From contig PMZS01000255.1 in NCBI GenBank assembly GCA_003170115.1, positions 1 through 10,720 on the forward strand: 10,720 nucleotides of DNA, written 5' to 3'. Positions within the stretch are counted from its first letter, which is position 1, and the number at the start of each line of letters is the position of its first letter. The notes under the pieces were generated by a model. That model had not been told where the DNA came from. It was given only the letters and a program-made list of their open reading frames with translations, and searched no databases. This document shows, in pieces, positions 1 through 6,460 of the stretch. This DNA is from Spirochaetaceae bacterium (GTDB lineage: Bacteria > Spirochaetota > Spirochaetia > SZUA-6 > Fen-1364). The translations under genes and the position numbers were made by a program.

Positions 1-160
1 GGATGCGAAACCCGGACAGGAGGCCCGGCTCCGCGATGAGATCGGTCACGTGCACCCGCCGCGCATCCCCGCCGGCCATGTCGAAGGCCAGGGCAAGCTC
101 CTCGTCGGCGTTGATCCCGAATCCAGTGATCACGCACACTTTCGGGCGAGTCCTGCTCAC
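1..160 (-). CDS. purQ: PurQ, glutaminase subunit of FGAM synthase (partial, N-terminal 53 residues)
   Basis: Only the N-terminus is in the window; the gene runs off the left edge. PurQ hydrolyses glutamine and passes ammonia to PurL, which makes formylglycinamidine ribonucleotide in the fourth step of de novo purine synthesis (cytoplasm). The visible residues fit the opening beta-strand and helix of a class I glutamine amidotransferase of the PurQ type: KVCVITGFGINADEELALAF, then an acidic helix and RRVHVTDL. The catalytic Cys-His-Glu residues lie beyond the edge and cannot be checked. The start is GTG, overlapping the purL stop in the string GTGA, with a GGAG ribosome site 7 bases upstream. 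The overlap and the partner relationship to purL make the identification firm even though only a fragment is seen. Confidence 0.85.
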   Translation of the reverse strand, partial: MSRTRPKVCVITGFGINADEELALAFDMAGGDARRVHVTDLIAEPGLLSGFRI

Positions 161-3100
161 GGCGCCGCTCCAGGTGCTGCCCCCCGCTGGCCGGCCCACG
201 CCGCGCGGACATCGTCGAGAGACAGGGAGGCGATGAGGGTTCCCGCGGCCTCGATCCCGATCTCATGCTCCGCCAGCACCACTCCGAGCATCCCAAGCGC
301 GGCGCCCGCCATTGCGCGCTCCCACCGGGAGCGAAAGGCCGGAGCCACGCTTACGAGAAAACGGGACGGTGTCTCGCAGAACAGCACGCGCGCCGCGTCA
401 CTGCCCGACATTCCAGAGACGGGTACCGGATCAAGTGCGATGCGGGCCCCACGATCTCCGCCGATGCAGCTTTCCGCGAGCGCCGCCCAGAGCCCGGCAT
501 CGGAGAGGTCATGGCACGAGCGCACCAGGCCCCGGCGCAGGGCGCCGTGCAGCTTGCGGTACACGGCCCACGCCTCCGGCAGCCGCACCGAGGGACAGGG
601 CCCGAAGTGCCTCTGCATCCTGCGCTCGAGGCACGTGCCGCCCAGCTCGCCCCGGGTCTCTCCGACCACGTAGATCAGATCCCCGGGATCCTTGAAGTCC
701 GTTGTCTGTGCGCGGCGCACGTCGCTGACGATCCCCATCAGGGAAACCAGCAGCGTGGGCCTGATGGAAATCTTTCTCCCGCCGACCCGCGCGTCGTTCT
801 TCATGGAATCCTTGCCCGAGATGAGGGGCAACTGGTAGGCACGGCAGGCGTCCGCCAGGCCCCGGCATGCTCGAACGAGCTGTGCCAGCTTGAACGCGCC
901 GTCCGGGGTCCCGGGTCCTTCCACGGGGTCGGGCCAGCAGAAGTTGTCCAGCGCCGCCATCTGCTCGGGATCTCCGCCAAGGGACACATGCGCCCGAACC
1001 GCCTCATCCACGGCGCACTGCGCCATGTGGTACGCATCGTGGTCGCCGTAGCGCGGGCAGATGCCGTGCGTGACGGTGATGCCCCGGGAGGAATCGTGGC
1101 GCACGCGCAGGACCGCCCCGTCCGAGGGACCGTCGCGGCGCCGGCCGACGAACGGCTTCACCACGGACCGCGCCTGCACCTCGTGGTCGTAGCACCGGAC
1201 CCATTCCTCTCTCGAGCAGACGTTGAGATCGGCAATCAGGCCGAGCATTTCCCGGTGAAGATCGCCCACGTTCAGCTCGTCGGACGGTTCCACGGCCCGC
1301 GCGGCCGGCTGCGGCCACTCGGCCCGCAGATCCATGACGGGAAGGCCGCCGTGGAGAAAATCGAGAGTGAGCATCCCGACCAGTTTCCCGTGCGCCAGCA
1401 CTTCCACGAGCCCGGTGTCGGTGAACTCCCCCACGACCGCAGCCTCCACGTCCCTCAGCCGTGCGAGCCGCAGGAAGGCATCAATGCTGTCCGGAGGAAC
1501 GGCCAGGCTCATGCGTTCCTGGGACTCGCTCACCAGAATTTCCCATGCGGCAAGGCCCTGGTACTTGAGGGGGCACTTGTCCAGGTCTATGGACACCCCT
1601 CCACTCAGGCCCGCCATCTCCCCCAGCGACGAGGAAAGACCCCCGGCCCCATTGTCCGTGATGCCCCGGTACAGCCCCCTGTCACGGGCTTCCAGCAGCA
1701 TGTCGAGCATCTTTTTCTGCGTGATCGGGTCCCCGATCTGCACCGCCGAAGTCGGCGAGGATTCGCTCAGCGCCTCGGAGGAGAATGTCGCGCCGTGAAT
1801 CCCGTCCTTCCCGATCCTCCCGCCGGCCATCACGGCGAGATCACCCGGGCGCACCTCCTTGCGGCAGGAGTCGCGTCCCCGAATCCTTGCCGGAAGCACG
1901 CCACCCGTCCCGCAGAATACCAGGGGCTTCCCGAGGTAGCTCTCGTCGAACAGGAAGCCGCCGGCCGCGACGGGGATGCCCGACTGGTTGCCGCCGTCGA
2001 CGATCCCGCGATGCACGCCCTCCAGGACCCTCCGCGGGTGCAGGAGGCCCGGAGGGACCTCGGAGGCTGGGGTATGCGGTGAGGCGAAGCACAGGACGTT
2101 CGTGTTGAATATGGGGCGTGCGCCCAGGCCCGTGCCCATGATGTCGCGGTTCACACCGACGATTCCCGTGATCGCGCCTCCATAGGGGTCGAGGGCGGAG
2201 GGAGAGTTGTGAGTCTCCGCCTTGAAACAGACAAGGGTTTCCCGGTCGAATGCGATCACTCCGGAATTGTCGTGAAACACTGAACGAAGGAAGCCGCGCT
2301 TTTTCGCCAATGCCTCGGTGGTCGCGCGGATATACGTGCGGAAGAGAGAATCAATCCGCTCCTCCCGACCGTCTTCCATGTAACGAATGGTCGCGTTGAA
2401 AATCTTGTGCTTGCAGTGCTCCGACCAGGTCTGGGCGATCATCTCCAGCTCGACGTCCGTGGCGCCGGACGGCAGCCCGCGTGCCGCGCGAGAGCCGCTC
2501 ACCCCCTCATCGGCAAAATATCTCTGCACCGCCTTCATCTCGTCCAGCGAGAGGGCAAGGAGCCTGTCGCGAGAAAGGTCGACAAGCTCCTGATCGGAAA
2601 GACCCGACAGGGCGATGACGGCGACAGTCTCCGGGCTCTCCGAGACCGCGTGAGGATACCGCGAAGGCAGCCTCGTGCCCGCGGCCCACTGCGCCCGCGA
2701 GATGCAGACCGCGGACTGGACGAGGGGGTTGTAGAAGAAGCGCGCAAGCTCATCGGTGTCGACTGATCCGCCGGGGGCGATCGCCACCAGGTACTGCACG
2801 GCGGTCTGGATGAGGGCCATGCGGGGCACACCCCCGGGGAGACACACCCCGAGGGCCTCCCGGGCCGTGAGCGCGACGGGGTCCGTCACGCCGGGCCGGG
2901 CGGTCACCTCGACAAGGAAGTCCCATTCGCCGGAGAACGCCTGCCGCGCCGCATGGTCGTCCCAGAGCATCTCCTGCGCCACGTCATCACAGAACACTTC
3001 GGTGGCGATTGCCGGGGTGAGGGAGGGAATCCCCGACAGGAGGAAAACGTCGACGATCCCGCAGCCGCGTATGTTGGCGGAGAATGCCCGGCGAAGGGAC

Positions 3101-3204
3101 CCGAGAATGCGGTCCGCTCTCCCGTCGCGAAAGCGCCGGCGCGTGAAGACCTCCAGGCGGAGGGAAGCGGCGCCGACTTCCGCTTCGGCCCTCGCCTTGG
3201 TCAT
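157..3204 (-). CDS. purL: PurL, phosphoribosylformylglycinamidine synthase large (synthetase) subunit
   Basis: Uses ATP and ammonia supplied by PurQ to convert FGAR to FGAM in purine synthesis. The product is 1015 residues, the long PurL form that carries an N-terminal PurS-like region (about 1-200) but no glutaminase domain; this explains the separate purQ next to it. Motifs in order: linker signature WSEHCKHK (260-267), ETHNSPSALDPYGG then GVNRDIMGTG (330-360) of the first AIRS-type half, GKDGIHGATFSSE (464-476), TDNGAGGLSSS (516-526), SESQERM (559-565), DNFCWPDP (753-760), SGKDSMKND (796-804) and HDLSDAGL (898-905) of the second half. Both halves look intact. The ATG at 3204 is chosen because it overlaps the upstream stop as ATGA and has GGAAG 8 bases before it; an in-frame extension of 15 residues exists but would lie inside the upstream gene. 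The C-terminus ends in a repeated GAAPGAAP tail of no obvious role. Confidence 0.96.
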   Translation of the reverse strand: MTKARAEAEVGAASLRLEVFTRRRFRDGRADRILGSLRRAFSANIRGCGIVDVFLLSGIPSLTPAIATEVFCDDVAQEMLWDDHAARQAFSGEWDFLVEVTARPGVTDPVALTAREALGVCLPGGVPRMALIQTAVQYLVAIAPGGSVDTDELARFFYNPLVQSAVCISRAQWAAGTRLPSRYPHAVSESPETVAVIALSGLSDQELVDLSRDRLLALSLDEMKAVQRYFADEGVSGSRAARGLPSGATDVELEMIAQTWSEHCKHKIFNATIRYMEDGREERIDSLFRTYIRATTEALAKKRGFLRSVFHDNSGVIAFDRETLVCFKAETHNSPSALDPYGGAITGIVGVNRDIMGTGLGARPIFNTNVLCFASPHTPASEVPPGLLHPRRVLEGVHRGIVDGGNQSGIPVAAGGFLFDESYLGKPLVFCGTGGVLPARIRGRDSCRKEVRPGDLAVMAGGRIGKDGIHGATFSSEALSESSPTSAVQIGDPITQKKMLDMLLEARDRGLYRGITDNGAGGLSSSLGEMAGLSGGVSIDLDKCPLKYQGLAAWEILVSESQERMSLAVPPDSIDAFLRLARLRDVEAAVVGEFTDTGLVEVLAHGKLVGMLTLDFLHGGLPVMDLRAEWPQPAARAVEPSDELNVGDLHREMLGLIADLNVCSREEWVRCYDHEVQARSVVKPFVGRRRDGPSDGAVLRVRHDSSRGITVTHGICPRYGDHDAYHMAQCAVDEAVRAHVSLGGDPEQMAALDNFCWPDPVEGPGTPDGAFKLAQLVRACRGLADACRAYQLPLISGKDSMKNDARVGGRKISIRPTLLVSLMGIVSDVRRAQTTDFKDPGDLIYVVGETRGELGGTCLERRMQRHFGPCPSVRLPEAWAVYRKLHGALRRGLVRSCHDLSDAGLWAALAESCIGGDRGARIALDPVPVSGMSGSDAARVLFCETPSRFLVSVAPAFRSRWERAMAGAALGMLGVVLAEHEIGIEAAGTLIASLSLDDVRAAWAGQRGAAPGAAP

Positions 3205-4490
3205 CGCGCGCGGTCTTCCGGCGGGCCGAACACGATGGAAAGCAGGCACATGTCGTCTTCGGGCGGCTGCCCGCCGAGGAACTCCCGGACCCGGCTGACC
3301 AGGGTCTCCGCGTCCACGTTCCCGGTGTCCTTCTGGATGCGCGCCGCGTCCTTCATGAGCCGGTCCATCCCGAACGTCGTCTCCCCTTTGCGCGCCTCTA
3401 TCACACCGTCACTCACGAAGAGGAAGGCGTCTCCTGAAGCGAACTTGTGCCGGGAAGTCACGTACTCGTGGTTGGCCACGTGGCCGATGGGGAAATCCGA
3501 CTGCTCGAAGAGCAGGGAGGGAGTGCCCGCGGAGAGAACGATCGGGGGCACGTGCGTGCCCGCGGAGGAGAACTCGAAGGTGAGCTTCTCCATGTCGAGG
3601 ACCCCGAGAAAGAGTGTGAGATAGATTTCCGGGTCCCCCTGGCTGATCTCGGTGATGAAGCTCTGGTTGATCGTGGTGAGCACGGCCCCGGGAGGCTTCA
3701 CCACGTACTGGCGGTTGAGGAGGATGCGCTTCACCGATGTTTCAATGAGCTTCTTCACGTAGCTCATCACCATGGCCGCGTAGATCCCGTGGCCGCAGAC
3801 ATCTCCCCCGTAGACGCCCAGGCGCATCTCGTCGATCTGGAAAACCCCGGTGATGTCCCCGCCGAGCTCTTCGCAGGGGATGTAGTCCGTGCTGATCGTG
3901 ATGCCGGGATAGGTCTTCTTCTTCTCCGGCAGGAGGTTGCGCTGGATCGTCTGCGCGAGCGCCAGCTCCCGCTGCACCCTCTGGCTCATCTCCTCCAGCT
4001 CACGCGTGTGCTCGCGAACCTTCCACGCGAGCAGCTTCTTCTCCACGCGGAGTGTTTCCAGCCATCGCTTGTTCAGGCCCTGGAGCTGGAGGACCGTCCC
4101 CGTGAGGATGTTGCGGATCGTCTCGGGGTAGTCATTCAGCAGCAGCGTGAAATCCCGGGCCGCCAGGGAGAGGACCTTCACCGGGGTCAGTGCGACCACG
4201 CTGGCCGAATGCCGGGTGGCATCGGTGATGACGGCCATTTCCCCGAAGAAGCTGCCCGGCCACAGCTCCATGACATCCCCCGGCGGCTCGCCCGGCAGGC
4301 TGCGGCGGACCTGCACCCTTCCCTCCACGAGCAGGTACACGCGCTGCGGCGGCTCGGACTGGCGGATGATGGACTTGCCCGCGGCGAACTGCTCGCTTTT
4401 CAGCAGGGCGAGCACGCGCCGAAGCTGTTCGTCCGTGAGTCCCTGAAGGAGCTTGTTCTCCATGAGGATGGGAAGCAGCGATTCGTCCAT
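3201..4490 (-). CDS. Cyclic-nucleotide-binding-fold / PP2C (SpoIIE/RsbU-type) serine phosphatase
   Basis: Predicted soluble signalling protein of 429 residues. Residues about 10-125 form a cNMP-binding beta-roll (VYLLVEGRVQVRR at 51-63; FFGEMAVITDATRHSASVVA at 81-100). Residues about 135-180 are a charged helical linker, probably coiled coil, ending in LALAQTIQRNLLPEK, the usual entry to this phosphatase family. Residues about 195-422 form the PP2C/SpoIIE domain, with LGGDITG (209-215), GGDVCGHG (228-235), NQSF (275-278), SSAGTHVPP (308-316), SDGVIEA (360-366) and EDDMCL (411-416). The aspartates expected to hold the metals (D230, D360, D412/413) are present, but the usual GGDxYD motif reads GGDITG. 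Such enzymes normally dephosphorylate anti-anti-sigma (STAS) proteins or similar partners; the substrate here is unknown and no STAS or kinase gene is in view. It heads the purL-purQ operon and overlaps purL by 4 bases. The start has no close ribosome site; ATG 4463 (residue 10) is an alternative. Confidence 0.9.
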   Translation of the reverse strand: MDESLLPILMENKLLQGLTDEQLRRVLALLKSEQFAAGKSIIRQSEPPQRVYLLVEGRVQVRRSLPGEPPGDVMELWPGSFFGEMAVITDATRHSASVVALTPVKVLSLAARDFTLLLNDYPETIRNILTGTVLQLQGLNKRWLETLRVEKKLLAWKVREHTRELEEMSQRVQRELALAQTIQRNLLPEKKKTYPGITISTDYIPCEELGGDITGVFQIDEMRLGVYGGDVCGHGIYAAMVMSYVKKLIETSVKRILLNRQYVVKPPGAVLTTINQSFITEISQGDPEIYLTLFLGVLDMEKLTFEFSSAGTHVPPIVLSAGTPSLLFEQSDFPIGHVANHEYVTSRHKFASGDAFLFVSDGVIEARKGETTFGMDRLMKDAARIQKDTGNVDAETLVSRVREFLGGQPPEDDMCLLSIVFGPPEDRAR

Positions 4491-4502
4491 GATCGTGAGG
4501 CC

Positions 4503-4532
4503 AGAATCCCCCGGGTTTCTCCGTGATGTCAA
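4503..4532 (-). promoter_or_regulatory. Candidate promoter of the phosphatase-purL-purQ operon
   Basis: On the minus strand a perfect -35 hexamer TTGACA (4527-4532) is followed after 18 bases by GATTCT (4503-4508), only a 3/6 match to TATAAT. The good -35 and poor -10 would suit an activator-assisted promoter, and an 11-bp repeat array begins only 4 bp upstream of the -35. Initiation about 7 bases after the -10 would leave a leader of about six bases before the ATG at 4490. Seen: the hexamers and spacing. Inferred: that they work. Confidence 0.4.
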
Positions 4533-4536
4533 GTCC

Positions 4537-4580
4537 GTGGAGCTTGCATGGAGCGTGCGTGCAGCTTGCGTGGAGCTTCC
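4537..4580. repeat. Four tandem 11-bp repeats in the divergent intergenic region
   Basis: Plus-strand units, end to end: GTGGAGCTTGC (4537-4547), ATGGAGCGTGC (4548-4558), GTGCAGCTTGC (4559-4569), GTGGAGCTTCC (4570-4580). Read on the minus strand the consensus is GCAAGCTCCAC. Units differ from the consensus at one or two positions, and the flanking 11-mers on both sides do not match. The period is close to one helical turn, so all copies face the same side of the DNA, the arrangement used by OmpR/PhoB-family response regulators. The array lies immediately upstream of the TTGACA box of the phosphatase operon and about 30 bp upstream of the -35 of the deacetylase promoter on the other strand. 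Confidence 0.85.
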
Positions 4581-4610
4581 GCCGTAAGGCTCGCACGCGC
4601 CGCCTGTTCC

Positions 4611-4639
4611 TTGACCAGCCATGGTCGTCCCCGTATCCT
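4611..4639 (+). promoter_or_regulatory. Candidate sigma70-type promoter of the BshB1-like deacetylase gene
   Basis: TTGACC (4611-4616, 5/6 match) is separated by 17 bases from TATCCT (4634-4639, 4/6 match). The expected transcription start is 4646-4647, which coincides with the ATG at 4647, so the mRNA would be leaderless or nearly so. No ribosome binding site is seen before this ATG, which agrees with that reading. Confidence 0.5.
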
Positions 4640-4646
4640 CATGCTG

Positions 4647-5351
4647 ATGGCGGACATACTGGTCTTCGGAGCGCATCCCGACGACGCCGAGTTCGGAATG
4701 GGCGCAAGCATGGTGAAGTTCGTGCGCTCGGGGGCCTCGGTGGCCCTGTGCGTGCTCACGCGCGGAGAATCCGGCACATTCGGAACGCCCGAGCAGCGCG
4801 AGCGCGAGATGAAGGCCGCGGCGGAGATGCTGGGGGGCGAGCTGGAGATCCTCTCCTACCGCGACTGCCAGGTCTTCGACACCTTTGAATCAAGGGTGAG
4901 GCTCGCGGAGGTCGTGCGGAAATTCCGTCCGAAGCTCGTCTTCGCCCCCTATCATACCAACCCAAGCTTCCACAAGGACGGCGCGGCGCATCCCGACCAC
5001 ACGTCCACCGGGACGATCGTCCGCTCGGCGCTCCGCTATGCCCGGTTCGCCGGGCTGAAGGAGGCGAAAGGCGAGCCGTGGAACGCCGAGCACCTTCTGT
5101 ACTACATGGTGCCGAGGTCGCACAGCCTGAGCCTTCTGAACGATGTCACGAAGTACATGGACGAATGGCAGGCCATCGCGAGCTGCCACACCTCTCAGCT
5201 GAGCCTGCGGGATGGAAAAGTTCTGCAGAACCTCAGGCGCTTCCGTGAAGCCTACGGCAACGTGCTCGGCGTGGAGTGCGCGGAGGCATTCGTCTCCGAG
5301 GAGCCCATCACCTTCAACCTCGGCATGTTCCTTAATCAGGACAAAGGGTAG
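4647..5351 (+). CDS. bshB1: LmbE/PIG-L zinc deacetylase, BshB1-like (bacillithiol-type thiol biosynthesis)
   Basis: A 234-residue protein with the family's zinc-site motifs AHPDDAEF (9-16) and HPDH (115-118). Features seen in BshB1 proteins are also present: the opening MADILVFGAHPDD, the LTRGESGTFGT stretch (37-47), the R-KFRPKLVFAPY strand, LLYYMVPRSHS, the WQAIASCHTSQ helix, and the closing YGNVLGVECAEAF. BshB1 removes the acetyl group from N-acetylglucosaminyl malate in bacillithiol synthesis, and its length is close to that of the Bacillus enzyme. bshA and bshC are not in the window, so the pathway is not proven; another LmbE-family amino-sugar deacetylase remains possible. ATG 4647 is preferred because the homologous N-terminus begins there; ATG 4641 lies two codons upstream. 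Neither has a ribosome site, and a promoter places the transcript start at about 4647. The 3' end overlaps the convergent lipoprotein gene by 16 bp. Confidence 0.82.
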   Translation: MADILVFGAHPDDAEFGMGASMVKFVRSGASVALCVLTRGESGTFGTPEQREREMKAAAEMLGGELEILSYRDCQVFDTFESRVRLAEVVRKFRPKLVFAPYHTNPSFHKDGAAHPDHTSTGTIVRSALRYARFAGLKEAKGEPWNAEHLLYYMVPRSHSLSLLNDVTKYMDEWQAIASCHTSQLSLRDGKVLQNLRRFREAYGNVLGVECAEAFVSEEPITFNLGMFLNQDKG

Positions 5352-6460
5352 ACAAGTATTCCCGCCCTTCCGACGTCGGTGAAGGAGATTTCCTCCCAGG
5401 GAATCACCAGGGACGATCCCCACTTCACGAGATCGGTATAGTAGAAGCCCCGCGGCAGACGGGGAAGCGCGAGGGTCCGCGGGGCGCTGCCCGTCTCGGT
5501 GCTCACAACGCGGCCGTCCGGCAGCAGGGCGAGCAGCTTCCCTTCCTCTTCGAACATTGGCACGGCGACCGCGGTTTCACTCTCCTTCTGCGAGCGGTAA
5601 TTGCGCCTCACCGGGCTTGCCCGCGAGCGAAGAGAAAACTGCAGCGATGCCCCCTGCGCAAGCGCCGGCAATTCCGCCCGGCAGGATGCAAAGAAGGAGG
5701 CCAGGGTGGAAGGGACGGACGGGCCTTCGATGGCGGGCACACCGAGGGCCGCGAGAAAAGTGTCCCGGTCGGCCGGCTCCTCCGCTTTTGTATCCGCGTG
5801 ATAGCGGGTGTACTGGAACCGGGTCTCCGAGGCGTCCGTGTACTTCCACTCGAAATCAAAGCTGTTCTCTGACTCCGTCGCGAAGCCCACCGCTTCCCAG
5901 TCCGGGTTCAGCCTTTGGAAAGGCGGAATGAGAAAGGAATAGTCGGACTGCCGGGGCGAATACGACACGAGGCTGATCCCGCTCAAGGTGAGGTCCTGCT
6001 GCCGTGCATCGTTGAGAAGGGCATTGAAATAGATATGAATGGCGAGCGATCCCTGGCGCGGGACCAGCGTGGTGATCGTGCGATGCTCGAAAATAAGGGA
6101 ATCCGAATGATAGTCGAAAGTGATTTTGCCCGTCGAATCCCGTCCGATGGTCGCCAGGCCCGAGCCGTTTACTCCGAAGTACAAGGCGCCGTCCAGAAAA
6201 GCCATATCGGCTACGCGTGACTGGACCGTCCATGGCCGGCGCGCCACGGGCGCCGCCCCGGAAGGGTCCGCCACCGGCTGGAACGCCCCCGATTGAAGCT
6301 GCAGCCAGGAGGCGCCGTTCGCGGCGGGGCTCATGGCGGCGCCCGCCACGGGGCCAGTCCCGCGGCCCGAGCAGCCGGCGAGGGCCGCCAGGAGCCCGAG
6401 TATCAGTACGCCCGGCCGAAGACCGCGATATCCCGAGCGCTCTTTCCGCAGACCACGCAC
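5336..6460 (-). CDS. Predicted lipoprotein of unknown function
   Basis: A 374-residue protein with a basic N-terminus (RGLRKERSGYRGLRPG), a hydrophobic segment (about 18-28) and a lipobox LAGC with the lipidated cysteine at residue 30. It is therefore exported and anchored to a membrane. A low-complexity Gly/Ala/Ser/Pro linker follows (31-75). The body is rich in beta-strand patterns, for example WTVQSRVADMAFLDGALYFG (77-96) and KLLALLPDGRVVSTETGS (308-325), which suggests a beta-propeller or sandwich-like fold, but I recognise no named domain. I have an impression of similar lipoproteins in treponemes; this is recollection, not evidence in the sequence. The GTG start is chosen because GGGAGGT sits 5 bases upstream and the signal peptide then has a normal length; longer in-frame extensions lose the signal-peptide layout. 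The start lies 58 bp inside proS, so the two genes are probably one transcript. Confidence 0.85.
   Translation of the reverse strand: MRGLRKERSGYRGLRPGVLILGLLAALAGCSGRGTGPVAGAAMSPAANGASWLQLQSGAFQPVADPSGAAPVARRPWTVQSRVADMAFLDGALYFGVNGSGLATIGRDSTGKITFDYHSDSLIFEHRTITTLVPRQGSLAIHIYFNALLNDARQQDLTLSGISLVSYSPRQSDYSFLIPPFQRLNPDWEAVGFATESENSFDFEWKYTDASETRFQYTRYHADTKAEEPADRDTFLAALGVPAIEGPSVPSTLASFFASCRAELPALAQGASLQFSLRSRASPVRRNYRSQKESETAVAVPMFEEEGKLLALLPDGRVVSTETGSAPRTLALPRLPRGFYYTDLVKWGSSLVIPWEEISFTDVGRAGILVYPLS

Noticed and set aside
265..2082. Very long plus-strand open frame (605 codons) opposite purL
   Set aside because: It is antisense to intact, motif-rich purL; the predicted protein is Arg/Pro/His-rich without family motifs. 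Long antisense frames are expected in high-GC DNA.
3447..4526. Plus-strand open frame (359 codons) opposite the phosphatase gene
   Set aside because: Shadow of the minus-strand gene, whose motifs are clear; the translation is His/Asp/Glu-rich and unlike any family.
4491..4676. N-terminal extension of the phosphatase gene by 62 residues
   Set aside because: It would cross the 11-bp repeat array and the divergent promoter, and its translation is low complexity; the conserved domain starts after the ATG at 4490.
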